Source: Caenorhabditis remanei | Lineage: Eukaryota; Nematoda; Chromadorea; Rhabditida; Rhabditidae | NCBI RefSeq assembly: GCF_010183535.1 | Contig: NC_071328.1 | Coordinates: 6,820,001-6,884,000 of the forward strand | Direction of reading: 5' to 3' | DNA: 64,000 nucleotides | Shown: piece by piece, positions 11,649 to 23,227 of the stretch | How positions within the stretch are numbered: position 1 is the first letter of the stretch | Layout: the number at the start of each line of letters is the position of its first letter | Notes under the pieces: generated by a model | What the model saw: only the letters and a program-made list of their open reading frames with translations | The model's database searches: none | Told to the model about the DNA's origin: nothing | Made by a program: the position numbers and the translations under genes

Positions 11649-14600
11649 TTAAATGAAATAACTTATCAGCGCTGAGATAAGTTCTGAAAACATTAAAATT
11701 ACCTTAAAAACAACAGCTTCATTACCACCTTCGAACAAGGCTTCTACACTCAAATTTGGTCCGCCCACATCATAAACAGCAGCATGAGATATTTTCCAAT
11801 TAAATTCGATCACTGCTACGTCATCTGGAGAAATGAGACACTTGCGAACTGGTCGGTCAATCCACATCTGTTGGCGGTTCTCTGGAGCAACTAAATGAAC
11901 TCCATCTACAGCTTCACGAACTTTTGGAGAGAATTTGATAGATACAGCTGCGAGTCGACGAAGAGAATCTTTATTTTGGATACGAAGAGTGATTGGAAGT
12001 TCACAAATACGAGACGTTGAGAAGTTGTGAATGATGTCTTTTGCACTCGTTTCACATGAAATTTGGAGTGATGATGATACTGAAAATAAAGTATTACAGT
12101 GATATAGCACTAGAATATTTCTGTATGTGACTGAATCTTCAATGTATATCTGCTTATGCATCTGCATTCAAATAAGACATGTTCTCTCTAGTCATTCCCA
12201 TCTGCCCGAATAGCTCAGTGACTGAACGGTCATCTGGGGGATACTGGTTCTATTCCTCAATGTGCGTGAAGAAATACCATCCTTGCTCTGCGAGGCGATG
12301 GACACACACTCGAGAACCCTGCGGAGGTACTGTAGCAACGGGTTACAGTAACCGAAGCAGTCGATTCTCTGGTGGTTTTTCGCCGGTGAACAGTTATGGC
12401 CTCTGACACATTTTTCAAAAACAATCCTATACTTTCCCCGGAGCGAAAAAAGAGGCTTTGTTCTAAAAATCCTAACTGACACAATTTCGATGTCACCAAC
12501 CTCCGCCATTTACTGCTGCCATTGTCTCGGCATTTTTCCTGGCAAATGGGTCATCGATGAAAGATTCACCAATGAAAGATGTCACCTGCAAACAGATAAT
12601 ATTCACAAAGCATGTTTATCAACTATCAAAACTTACCAATCCCTCGTTGTTGACAATATTCGCTTTCCAAAGAACACCTATTTTCTCTGCCACTCGAATA
12701 ATAGAGTCATCATCCATTGCAGAGGTGATTTCGGCAGGACATGGCCAATTTGGGGAGGAAATCGTTGCATTAGTGGTTAGCCAAACTGCTTGATTTGGTA
12801 TAGGATTGGCCACAAGACGAACAACAAGAGTGTCTGATTGTTCAGATTCTATTTCTATTTTTCGTACAGCAGATGCCAGTTGAATATTCATCGGAACATC
12901 GTTTCTGGCTCCCGTTGAAGCTTCATTCTGAGTAGTTCGAATACGAAGAATCTCGACACGTGACAGTGCTGCCTGACTGATTGCCAAGCAATTTTTAAGA
13001 TGAATGGAAAAAGTTCGAGAATCAGAATCTAGAATCTCAGAGTTCATCAAAATTAAATGTCGCCTTTCTTCGTCAATAACTCTTCTCCATTGTCGCATTG
13101 TTCCTCCTGCACTTCTATATGCAATCAGAATTACAGTACTTATAGATTTCGACGTCACAACTGAACTATTCGGTTCATCGGCACTTCGAATATCAAAAAA
13201 GATTCGTTTCTTCTCTCCAATTCTCAAAAATGGTTGATCAGAAGTAGCGTGTTTGAATTGGAACGTGGCTACTTTTGTGTTGTTAGCAGCCAACTCTAGC
13301 TTCAATTCATCTTGCTTTTCTTCATCCTCAAAGCCGCCTACTATTCCGGCAGATACTCGATCGAATGCATTTGTAGCCAGACACATCGAAAAAACGTCTT
13401 CTTGTCCAATATTTTCAATTTCTACTTGATATCGTTGCGCTTGATCACAATATAACCATTTATGAGGATGTTTTAACACATGAAACTCGATAAGTGGCCA
13501 TGGTTTCTGGGCGACTGAAGCGGTGAGGCGTTCGTCATTTGTGTAGACTTTCGATTTTTGCTTAAATATATCGAATGTTTTTAAAGTTTAAAAATAGAAG
13601 GACTCACCTGCTTCGCAGTTTTGTTCAATCGTTTTCCTCGACATTCCAATGGAATTCTTGTTTCTATTCGTTTTTCACCAATTGCTAATTGGAATAATAA
13701 CCCGTCAACTCGGAATTTTAAGCACCCAATTGTGGGAAACACGTATACTTCAACAGTTTTAGTTTCCTCTGGTTCCAAATGTAAATGTTCAAGTTTTCCT
13801 AAATCTGGAGGTACTGGAGACTCTGTGCCACTTTGAAAATGTACATCAGTCACCGAGAGTCGTACATTCATCAGGTCGATTGGAATTTTCAAAGGATTCG
13901 TGAGATCGACCATCACTCGAAATCTTTCTCCAGCTGGCGTCTCTCGAACTTTTTGATTATCTGAGTGCTCATCACTGACCATTTGCATTCCTCGGAATGG
14001 AGCACTAGCACCAAAAAGTGCGTGATGTGCAGCTCGTTCAACAACTATCCATCCATCCGCAGACACACTTTGATGCTCATTTTCATCAATCTCATTCCAT
14101 AATGGACGTTCTCCGTATATCACTTTGACCGTATCCATTTCGATTTTTGGTATATCAGTAAGCATATTAATTGGATCTGTTCGATGGGAAAAGTAAGTGT
14201 CAAGAGCATCAACAATAGTTCGAAGACGTTCAGATTGTTGAGACGAGGGTAGTTTTGGACAAACTGCCACTAGACGACGAATACATTCCGTTGCGATGGC
14301 TGGAGTCATGACACCAGCTTTCTCGCCTTCTGTTAGTAAACGAACTGCTAGATGTTCATCTAGAACACCCCAGTGTTTCTGATCGAAAGTGGGAAGAGCC
14401 AAGCGGTAGCAATCTGAAAGATGCAAAATGTTTTAAAGTTTTAAAGCATATTTACCAAAAGACAATGCTGGAATAGAAGCATTCGAAAACCGGTTAGCTG
14501 CGAGAACTCGATGGAATGATGCTTTCCGGAGCATCCCAGCCTTTTCAAACTGTTCAGCAGCCATTGTCTGAGCCACTGCGACAAGATGATCTCCATCCAT

Positions 14601-16267
14601 TGCACTGACTTGAGCAAGAGTTGCAGCTGCTTCCTTATGCAAACCAAGATTAGAATAGATTTCAGCCATGTTGAAAGCGCATCGGAGGACAGCTGGATAT
14701 CTTCTAAATCTTTCAAACAGTTAAATACGTGGTTACAAAAATAATAACTCACTTTGCATGTTCGATTAGAAGTTTGACTGGTGGGTCAAGGTATCTAATT
14801 GGGTATTGCTTTGAATTGAGATTAGGTTGTGATATATGAAGTGCTACTGCACACATTTCTAATGCAACTGCATGTGCTGCCATTGCTTTGTCAACTTCTA
14901 AGTCTTTTTTCAATGAATGGTACTGATCATACGCAGCTCCCGGAAATCCGAACATCAGAAGAAGATCGGCAAGTCGTCGTGTTTGCATTTCAATACTATC
15001 CCAAGCATAGGTGATAGGTGTTGCTAAGTTATTAGAAGAACTTCCAGTACCGAACCATTTTCGCATTCCTGATGATACGGAGGTTATAGATTTGGTGAAC
15101 GATTTCTTCTGTCCAGCAGTTTCATACAACATTCGCATTTCTTTTTCGACGTATGGACCCAAACAAGCAGTTAGAAACTTCGAAAGAGCTGCTTGAACAT
15201 TCTTTGCATCTTGCAATGATGCGATTTTCGAACTTGTTTTCCACACTGCTGGGTTATTTGAGCTCTGCTGACTATTTGGGGAAACACTTCCAACTGCTGA
15301 CATAGTTGATGAAATAGTGGATACGAATGTGGGAGAAGAGGGAGACTGTAAAGAAGTTGCTCCTCCATTAGTTCCAGGTGTACTCGGAATTGAATCAGTC
15401 GAATGTTTGTGTGCTTCTTCTAATCCTTTCTCTAACACATCATTGAATTCGTCGATTTCTTGCCATACTCCTTTCATTTCAGGTGATTCTGTAAAAAAGA
15501 AAATGTTTTCAATTCAGATAGAAGTAAAACTAGCCACTATCTGAATCTAACTGTAATACTTGACAGTTATCATTTCCATACGTCGCACACATTTGAGCAA
15601 GTACTTCATCTCTCCTATCTGTACTACTTCTGGGACATCTTGAATCATGAAGAAGAATATAATGGCGAGGTGTTTTTGCATGAGAGCTAGCCCATTTCGG
15701 TGAGCAATGACCGGGAATCATCAGTGTTGAGGTGGTATTCTGGATGAAACAGATTCAATTAGAGCGAAAAAAAAGTTGCAGTTACATATAGAGTCTGCTG
15801 TGTCTGAATCATTTTACTGAGCTCTCCCATTGGATTTTCGTCTTGGGTTGAAACAACGAAGATACAAGCGAGGTAACGACCGAAAGACTCGTGTTCCGAT
15901 GGTTCTGAACATCTTGCGAGCGCTTCACGGAACAGTTTTATAGACTGCGAGACGTCTGTGGAGTTTTTAAGAGCCTGAATTTTTGAAATGAACGTTGTGA
16001 ATTATTTATGTTCAGAGTTACCTGAATAAGTACATGTGGCAGAACAGAAAGTGTCAGTAAGTGTCCATCACTAGAAATATCACGAATATCTAATCGAAGT
16101 CGATTGGAGATTCTTGAATTCTCTATAGGCTCTCGAAGCTGACATTCGTGAGTGGTGAAAGGAAAAACAAAGTGAGAAAGTGATTTGAAGCCACGATTTA
16201 TTGCATGTTTCTGACTACATGGAGATGATATTAGAGCGATCAGTGGACTCGGCGTCACTGATGACAT
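11649..16267 (-). CDS. trpp-8: TRAPPC8 (Trs85-like) trafficking complex subunit
   Basis: TRAPPC8 is a large subunit of TRAPPIII, a Rab1 exchange factor acting in ER-Golgi traffic and autophagy. Nine exons (16267-16022, 15974-15786, 15739-15538, 15488-14753, 14703-14456, 14413-13608, 13560-12637, 12585-12501, 12079-11649) form an in-frame model of 1288 residues; human TRAPPC8 is somewhat longer. N-terminal SPLIALISSPCSQKHAINRG and FTTHECQLREPIENS resemble the family N-terminus. The middle has helical TPR-like segments (MAEIYSNLGLHKEAAATLAQ) and a later beta-rich part (VDLTNPLKIPIDLMNVRLSV) typical of the C-terminal ASPM-SPD-2-Hydin-like region. An in-frame TGA directly precedes the ATG, and a TTACAG acceptor lies about 25 bases upstream, supporting this start. 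The symbol is given by homology. The last exon end is the least certain part. Confidence 0.86.
12203..12410 (+). repeat. tRNA-derived-looking (SINE-like) sequence in a TRAPPC8 intron
   Basis: Within the intron 12080-12500, the plus strand has an A-box-like TAGCTCAGTGACTGA at 12211-12225 and a B-box-like GGTTCTATTCC at 12246-12256, spaced about as in a tRNA gene. No acceptor stem or credible anticodon arm pairs, so it is not a working tRNA. GC-rich sequence continues to about 12410, which fits a tRNA-headed SINE or an old tRNA pseudogene. The family is not identified. Confidence 0.45.
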
Positions 16268-16821
16268 TCAGATCGTGCCTGAGACGCCTGTAATGCAATG
16301 AATTCATCAACAAGCAAATATATGAGCAGTTATTGTTTATTCTCACCGTCACCATAAGATATGAAAATGTCTAGAGAACATGTGAATCCAATCATAAACG
16401 ACCATTTTGAATCGCTTTCGAGTAAAACTGGAAGACAATAAAGGGGAAAAAACTTTATTCGGTATACATATACATGTGAGGCATATTACTTTTTCGAATC
16501 GAAAAACTTGGTGGGGACGAGTATATAACACAAATGAGCTAATCAAGCTGATTGATATCACAAAATTATACTGGGATACGTTTTTAAGACTATTTACATG
16601 GGTAACAATATGATAAACTGGTATCAAAAGTGTAATACTGGAATACTTGATTTCTGCATACTACATTAGGCATGCTGTTGTTTTTGTTTTCTTGCCATGT
16701 CCTCAGAGCTGACCATATTTGGGCATTGCACGGAACACCTCTCGTAGACAACTCGAGACATTTCGTGTGTCATTCGGATTATACGGAAAATAAATGTCGG
16801 GGTACCTGAAACTGAATACAG
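16268..16821. other. Spacer between F-box-like gene and TRAPPC8 gene
   Basis: About 550 bases holding the 3' flank of the upstream gene and the 5' flank of the TRAPPC8 homologue. I see no supported gene. A TTACAG acceptor close to the downstream ATG suggests trans-splicing of the TRAPPC8 message. Confidence 0.4.
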
Positions 16822-18099
16822 TTATACTATTGATTCAGATGACGAGTCGATACCATCTTGGCCTGGAATTAGCCCAATTGCAGCTGGAATATCATAGGTT
16901 GGCCCACGCGTTGCGAAAGAATATCCTTCCTCGTCTACTTCCCTCCAGATTATAGAACAAATACTGAAAACAATGAAAGTTAATTATCCTCTGATTGTGA
17001 GTATTCTCACTCTGTCATATTTTTCCAGCAAACTCCATTGACTTGTCTGACTACAGCATCTAAGTCAATAAGTGGGGAAGTTATATGAAGACGTTCAAGT
17101 GATCTTTTCCCATCTTTCCATTCTTGGATCATTTTCGCTATACAGTTTGAAGTTATAAAATCACTGTGAAGACGGATATTATGAGCGGTAAGTGCCAGAA
17201 GTTGATGGTCTTGAATATTACTGATAAGCGACCAAAGAATAACACTGCGAGCGTTTTTAACTTTATCGATGTCAAATACTGCAGTTTCCATGCCACCGTG
17301 GTCGTTTGCAAGTAATGAGATATCCTGTCCTCGATTCTTTGTAGCAGTCAATGCTTTCGTCACAAGTCGATAGTCGTTAGTTCGGATATTGAAACTTCGA
17401 ACAGCAATACTAGTTCTGAATCCAGCCATCATTTCATCCCAAATACCGGCAAGCCCTTCGAAACATGGCTGAAATGAGAATTGAAAATTACTATAGCTTT
17501 GGAGTCAATCAACTAACAATCTCAATAATAACGCTCTTGATTTTTGAAAGTCTCCAAATTCTTAAAAAGGCTCTCATCGCATCTGCAGTATGTTCCGGAC
17601 ATTCGGTTTGACGCCTGGAAGTTTTTTAATCGATTTTATGATATGAGGCTTTGTATACTCACAAGGAAGTTCCACGGAATTCAACCATTCTGCTGACAAC
17701 TCGACCTGCATCGTTCTTCCATTTCATTATGAGCATTGTTTTCTGAAAACGAATGAAACCATATAAAGCAAACTGGGACTCAGCAGTCACATACAGCTGT
17801 TGAAGGGAACTCTGTGATACCAAGCTCGTGAAGTTTATTTGGTAGCGTGGCACAGATGTCGTAACTGTCCCAGTTTACAAGCATCATGTTCTGCTTTTCC
17901 TGTAATTAAAATTCAAACTTTCGTATGCATATCAAATTTCGCAATACTTACAAAGAATCGCAAACGAGCGATAATATTGATACGAATTTCTGGTGGCAAG
18001 TGTTTCCAACCAGCAACATCTTCTGAAACAGCATTGTAAAAATGTTTTCTTTATTAAATCGAACAAACCTTCTACGTCCATCGGCTCTTCGATTGCCAT
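16822..18099 (-). CDS. F-box-like protein of nematode type
   Basis: Seven exons (18099-18069, 18022-17952, 17899-17795, 17742-17663, 17614-17518, 17468-17011, 16963-16822) give an in-frame protein of 327 residues, starting MAIEEPMDVEEDVAGW. Residues about 17-40, KHLPPEIRINIIARLRFFEK, resemble an F-box, the segment that docks on Skp1 in SCF ubiquitin ligases. The rest (for example MAGFRTSIAVRSFNIRTND and KRSLERLHITSPLIDLDAVV) resembles the variable substrate-binding half of worm F-box proteins, though I cannot name a subfamily. The last exon uses the phase that reads through to SSSESIV and a stop; a neighbouring phase would stop sooner. Function as an SCF adaptor is inference from the short N-terminal match. 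Confidence 0.7.
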
Positions 18100-18844
18100 T
18101 TTTCGTGTTGATTGGTGGAACAGCAAGTTAAAAAGAGGAATTGATGAAGAAAAAGACGGGAAAAAAGAGAAAACTCCCAGAGAAACGACGCGCAGGGTGG
18201 AAAATCTAGTGAAGAAAATGTACGAGTTAGAGAGGGGAGAGTAAAGCGACAGGCACGACAAAGAAAGAGAGAAAGCAGCAAGGTTCAAAGAGAGTGAAGA
18301 GAAAAGACGTGGAGAGGAGAGGCTGATGAAGAATAGGAGAGAATCGGCGATTTTACAATCAATTTTGGGAGAGTACCGGGGGTACAATGACGTCAGTTAC
18401 AAAAAGAACACAAATTTGATCATGGAAACAATAAAAGATTTGTGCTAAAAACTATATAATGAATTGAGACTCGTGCGAGTGGAGGAAATATATGTTTTGA
18501 TAAAACATGAGAAAGTATGTTATTGTTTTTTTTTTCTAAAATAGAAATATATTGCTTTATCGATGAAAAAACTCTGAATCAAATTCATTGGATAAAAAAA
18601 CAGAAACAAACTGAAAGTGATACTTTTTAAACTGCCTCCATAGTTTGATGTGCAGGAACTAAAAGATTACGGTACTGCAGAACCCAACCGGACCCAACTC
18701 ACATCTCCTGTCGTCCCAAAAAAGTTTCTTTGGGTTCATATAGTTTTCTCACACGGTTTTTGTTATAAGAATAAACAAAATTATTTTCTTTGTTTTACGT
18801 TTTTGCTCTATTTCATTGAATTCAGTTAAAACCCCGGTGCAATC
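18100..18844. promoter_or_regulatory. Divergent intergenic region between the F-box-like gene and cey-2
   Basis: About 745 bases separate two genes transcribed away from each other, so it should contain both promoters. It includes a purine-rich plus strand near 18120-18300 and a TGACGTCA-like site in ACAATGACGTCAGTT near 18385-18400. The latter matches a CRE/bZIP consensus, but a single match this short is weak evidence. Confidence 0.45.
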
Positions 18845-19725
18845 ATGTCGGATACAGCGAACGCTGCTGCCGAAGCCATAGAGAAGAAACTTGAAAAAAT
18901 CTCTATCGAAGAGAAGGAGTCGTTGGGCAACAGTGAAGAGAAATTGCGCAAGCACGTAAGTACTGGGAAGCACAATTTAATTCTGATAGATTTTTAAGCG
19001 TATTCCTACTGCCGAACGCATCCGTCTCTGGGAAGAGGAGCAGAAAGCGAAACGCGTTCTAACCACCGGTCTTCAAGGAAAGGTGAAATGGTACTCGGTT
19101 CTCCGTCGCTATGGATTCATCTCCCGCGAAGATGGAGAGAAGGATGTTTTCGTTCACCAAACTGCGATTGCTAAGTCAGCTACTGAGAAGTTTTACCTCC
19201 GCACGTTGGGTGATGAGGAGGAGGTTATCTTCGATCTCGTCGAGGGCAAGAACGGACCAGAAGCTGCAAATGTAACTGGACCTGCCGGAGAAAACGTTGT
19301 CGGGTCGAAGTAGGACGTTAGCTTCAGTTATTGAAAAATAATTTGTTCATTTCAGATACCGTCACAAACTTCTCTCGCGTTTCCGCAAAAACCGAAAGCC
19401 AAGACAGTCGGTCGATGGAGATGAATCCGACTCGAAGGCCGAGTCCACTCCGAAAGAATCAACTCCTCGAGGTGAGGACAAGAAGAAACCAAAGAAGCAA
19501 CGCAAGAATAGAACTCGCAAGCCAAAGGATCAGAAGGGAGCTGGTGATGCCGCTGATTCATCTGCTGTCACCGACTCTTCTGAATCCGCCTCTGCATCTG
19601 GCTCTCCAGATTCAAAGTCTTGCTCCAAGATCATTGATGAGGAAGCTGGACTTTCCAAGGTTGACCGCTGCGATTCTGCTCTGGGAGCTTCACTCGGGGC
19701 TCAACCAATTGATGCCCAAATCTAA
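18845..19725 (+). CDS. cey-2: Cold-shock-domain (Y-box) RNA-binding protein
   Basis: Y-box proteins bind mRNA and regulate its storage and translation, in worms mainly in the germline. Three exons, 18845-18955, 18999-19309 and 19356-19725, give 263 residues. The cold-shock domain spans about residues 55-135: GKVKWYSVLRRYGFISREDG holds the aromatic RNP1-like motif, and KDVFVHQTAI is RNP2. An acidic, lysine-rich N-terminus precedes it. A basic stretch with KKPKKQRKNRTRKPKDQK and a Ser/Asp-rich tail follow. Worms have two close paralogues of this size, cey-2 and cey-3. I prefer cey-2 because its remembered C. elegans neighbours (ubl-5, vha-10, the PPIP5K gene) are here too, but cey-3 is not excluded. 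Confidence 0.93.
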
Positions 19726-20027
19726 AATCAATCTTCTCATGTTTTTGATTATTGTACCTCTGTACATATATACATAGTACACATTATATTCCCCAATTTC
19801 ATGCATGATTTTGTAAGCCCCCCACCCGCTCCTGTCTTTCAATGTCACATTGCCAAGCTTGTAATGAGAAATATTCTCGCAATAAAAATATGTTTTGGAG
19901 TATTGTTGATACATTTCACAATCATTGATGAATCATCCTCACGGCTTTACAATCTTTCTTATCATTCGGGAAAATCTCATAGATAATGCGCGTATATCTA
20001 GAGCGGGCTATTGATTGTTCTTTCGTC
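19726..20027. other. Short spacer after cey-2
   Basis: About 300 bases containing the cey-2 3' untranslated region and the 5' flank of the cysteine-rich gene. An AATAAA hexamer in GCAATAAAAATATG near 19879 is a plausible polyadenylation signal. Confidence 0.45.
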
Positions 20028-21321
20028 ATGTCGGTTTTTCTTCGATTGTCACTAGTATCATTAGCGGTGCTGCTTGTTTCGGCAGAAAGGTTTTCATCTG
20101 TAGATACTGGTATTTATATACGAATCATTATTTTCAGATGTCCGCCTGTATTTGGCGATTTCGAATGTCCCACAGGGTTCACTTGTGAAGAGAAGCAGTG
20201 TATTGGGAGAAACAAATCGCCGTCTACTTCCTGCACGTTTGATGTGGAATGCAGAGAAGGATTCGTGTGCTCCGAAGGAAAATGTTATCCAATCACATCG
20301 GTGAAATGTAATAGGTACGAGCTGTTTTTGTGTATCCATAGTTGTAACTAGATAATACGTTTTCAGGCATGTGCTCATAAGCGAAGGATCTGCGAGAAGC
20401 ATAGTTTCAGATTGTGGAAAACACGGGAGATGTGTGAACGGACAATGCGTGTTGGACAGTTAGTTTATAATAAATTCAATAGATTCAAAATGATATGTTT
20501 CAGGATGTCAAGGTGTTTCGTGTGAAGAAGGATTCCTCTGCCGCGATGGGAAATGTGAAAAAGTTCTTGAAGCGTTCTGTATTGGTCACGCAGATTGTGG
20601 TCCAAATATGCTTTGTCAACAGAACAAATGTCAATTGAAGTAATCTAGCCACATGATCGAACTATCAAAACATGAACTGTTTCAGACCTCAAGAACCACT
20701 CTGTAACTGCCAACCACATGAAATTTGTCATCATGGACAGTGTTATCCAAATACACGTGAGCTCAAAAATTATCATTAGTGCATTGAAAAATACCGTTTT
20801 AGAATGCACCTCGATATACTGTGAACAAGGTACATATTGTGTGGAAGGACAGTGTCTGAGTGGTAAATGACCTTTTCTGAATTAGCCTTACTGAAAGTTC
20901 ATTCCAGCTATTGGAAAAACGTGTCAAGATGATACATGTCACGGTGGAACTGTCTGTGTAAATGGAGTGTGCATTGCGAATCCGTGCCCGGGAAGATGCC
21001 CACATGATCAAGATTGTCGACTTGGCGAATGTAGAATAATGGAAGGAGTCCCATGTATCGGAGAGTGCAGGCATCCATTCGTATGTATTGATGGAAGATG
21101 TAGACGAAATGGTTTGGTGTTTTATTTTTATATTAATCAAAAACAATTATTTTTTAGACTGTGCCAGAAAAGTATGCCAAATCGGTGAATCATGCGAAGG
21201 TGGAAACTGCGTCCGAGTGGCCGATCGTTTTTGTACTCTTGCGATTAGAGATTGTGGAGAGCACTTCACTTGTCAGGAGAACAAGTGTGTCGACCAAATG
21301 ACAGTGTTGAAAGGAAGATGA
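20028..21321 (+). CDS. Secreted cysteine-rich repeat protein
   Basis: Eight small exons (20028-20089, 20138-20314, 20367-20458, 20504-20639, 20686-20756, 20803-20862, 20908-21111, 21158-21321) join in frame to 321 residues. The start MSVFLRLSLVSLAVLLVSAE is a clear signal peptide. The rest is a string of short modules of the form C-x-x-G-x-x-C-x-x-x-x-C, for example CPTGFTCEEKQC, CREGFVCSEGKC, CEEGFLCRDGKC, CEQGTYCVEGQC and CIDGRC. They recall EB-module or dickkopf-like cysteine patterns rather than true EGF domains. No transmembrane segment is seen, so an extracellular or cuticle-associated protein is likely. I do not recognise a named orthologue and assign no molecular function. Exon boundaries fall mostly in phase 1 between modules, consistent with growth by exon duplication. 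Confidence 0.8.
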
Positions 21322-21497
21322 ATTTTTTCCGTTACACAGAAGATTGGAATTTCGATAATACAACTCTTAACCGTATCCAGGTTGCTGAACACTCATTGTA
21401 ATAAAAAACTTAATAACTGAGAGCAACAAGTAAAACAATAAAAACAATAAAAACAAGAACTAAATCAATTAATACGAAATTACAGAACTAATAATTA

Positions 21498-22713
21498 TCA
21501 CTTTTGAACAACATCCTTTCCTAATCGTTTCTCTACTCTCCTCAGAACTTCTGCATTGAATTCATGAATTCTCGCTTGAGCTGCCCGTGCATTTTGATTT
21601 TTCTCCTCGGCCGCTCGTATGTTCCGTTTCGGAATCGCCACTTCCATTGCTTTGCTCCAATCTCCATGTAAATTGACTTGACGAAGAATTTCTGACACAG
21701 CGAGGAGAGTTAGAAATTTCGAGCCAGATTTAAAATCAACGTAACGATCGATTGGTAGTTTTCGTGCGAGAACATTTGCTGATTGAGCTGCTTCTAATGA
21801 AGCCATTTTTGGAATTCCGTGTTCTACAACACGATCCACGATTCCACCGATTACATATACTTTGTTATTTTCCACAGATTCGAGTTCTTCTGGAGCATCA
21901 GGAGATAAGTAGATGATTTCTGCCTGAAAGATTGTATTTTCATTTCAAATCAAAAAGAGAATTGAATACCTCGAAAACATTTTTAAATCCATCATTAGAA
22001 ATTATAGGACAAAAAACATCTGGGTTCGCCAATGATTGTAGTTTATTCTTCTCCAATTCACGAATCTTTGGATCTTTTTTGTTGTAGTTCACAAAATGGA
22101 GTCGAAACGGATTTTGACTATTTCGGTTTTCAGAAATAAGGTATTGAAGTTGAAGAGCAGTCAATCCTCGACCTCTTGGGCTCAAACGATTTAAGAATTG
22201 ACAGTCAACTGCAAGAATCGGTTGATTTTCTAGACGATATGCTTCCACTACATTTCGGAACTGACTCCATTCCTGTGTCTTCGTTTGCAAATATGGACTA
22301 ATAAAAGTCGGATTTCTAATTTGATTCGCAGCTTCCAGCGTCCTTCCTTCTCTCAATTTTCCTTTCTTTTTCATATCTTCCGCTTCTAATATTTCCTTTC
22401 GATATAAAAACATAGCTTGTTCATATCTCGCTTTCCTAGTTGACACTTCCAGTAGAGTTTTCCAATCAGAATCTTTCAGTTTACTTGGGAAACGTTTAGA
22501 AAGTCTTGAAAAAAGATCGAATTCTTTCAGAATCATTTCCACTTTTTTGTTTTCTTCAGAAGTTAGTTTTGAGAGGAATTCGGGACTTGGTTCGTGCATT
22601 GAAGTCATTGCAGAAGGATACCAAAGCACTGGCGCTACAGTTTTTTGTGATATTCTGAGAAGACTTCGAATTTCCCATTGGAGTTTTTGAACTGCATTTG
22701 CTAGAACTTCCAT
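21498..22713 (-). CDS. TRMT10C/MRPP1-like SPOUT tRNA methyltransferase
   Basis: The Trm10 family methylates N1 of purine 9 in tRNA; TRMT10C (MRPP1) is also a subunit of the protein-only mitochondrial RNase P. Two exons, 22713-21970 and 21923-21498, give 389 residues. A helical N-terminal part (ARYEQAMFLYRKEILEAEDM) resembles the MRPP1 extension. The SPOUT domain runs from about 150: AVDCQFLNRLSPRGRGLTAL, FRLHFVNYNKKD, then IIYLSPDAPEEL and the hallmark KVYVIGGIVDRVVEHG with its conserved Asp, followed by LPIDRYVDFKSGSKFLTL and a C-terminal AIPKRN. The length and the VYVIG-IVD block fit TRMT10C better than TRMT10A. Mitochondrial location is inferred from the family; I see no decisive presequence. 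Confidence 0.88.
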
Positions 22714-23227
22714 TATTCAATAACCAGCAGACTGGCTTAAAATTCAATAATTAGTACAATATTTCAAATTTGGAAAAATAGCACCGGTGTTTCCAGCGGT
22801 TCAATTTTGTGGATACTACGGTTTATTGGAAACAAGTTTATTATCACGAAGTAATGATGAAATTCGGTATATATTAATAAGAGTACACGTGATTGCATGA
22901 AAATGGATGAGAGTCGTGTAAAGTCATATTTGCATGACGACTTGTATTCAGTCAATTCTGATCAATGGAGCTGGAAGAGACGCACGTCCAGTAGAGGCAT
23001 ATGGGATATTGAATTTGGAGCAATAGAGACGGTCGAGACGAGGAAAGACGGAAATTTTGGCCTTCAATGGAGTGTCGACAGCCATCTGAAGATGAATTTA
23101 GTTATTATAAAGAATTAGAACATTTATATTGAGCTGTATATTCCATGGAAATTTCCTATGTAAATAGGAAGGCCAAAATATCTCAATTTTTGAAAGTATG
23201 TAATTTAACTTTCATGATTATAACTCG
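22714..23227. other. Spacer between zinc-finger gene and TRMT10C-like gene
   Basis: About 515 bases on the 3' side of the zinc-finger gene and the 5' side of the TRMT10C-like gene. A plus-strand reading frame at 22897-23118 is unsupported by splice sites or family resemblance. A TTTTAAG acceptor-like site lies upstream of the TRMT10C-like ATG. Confidence 0.4.

Noticed and set aside
9197..18099. A worm operon joining the F-box-like gene, TRAPPC8, vha-10 and ubl-5
   Set aside because: Same strand and possible trans-splice sites, but gaps of about 550 bases each exceed the roughly 100-base spacing usual in C. elegans operons; SL2 evidence would be needed.
22897..23118. Plus-strand 73-codon reading frame between the zinc-finger and TRMT10C-like genes
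   Set aside because: No splice partners, no family resemblance, and it lies in what should be the 3' untranslated region of the zinc-finger gene.
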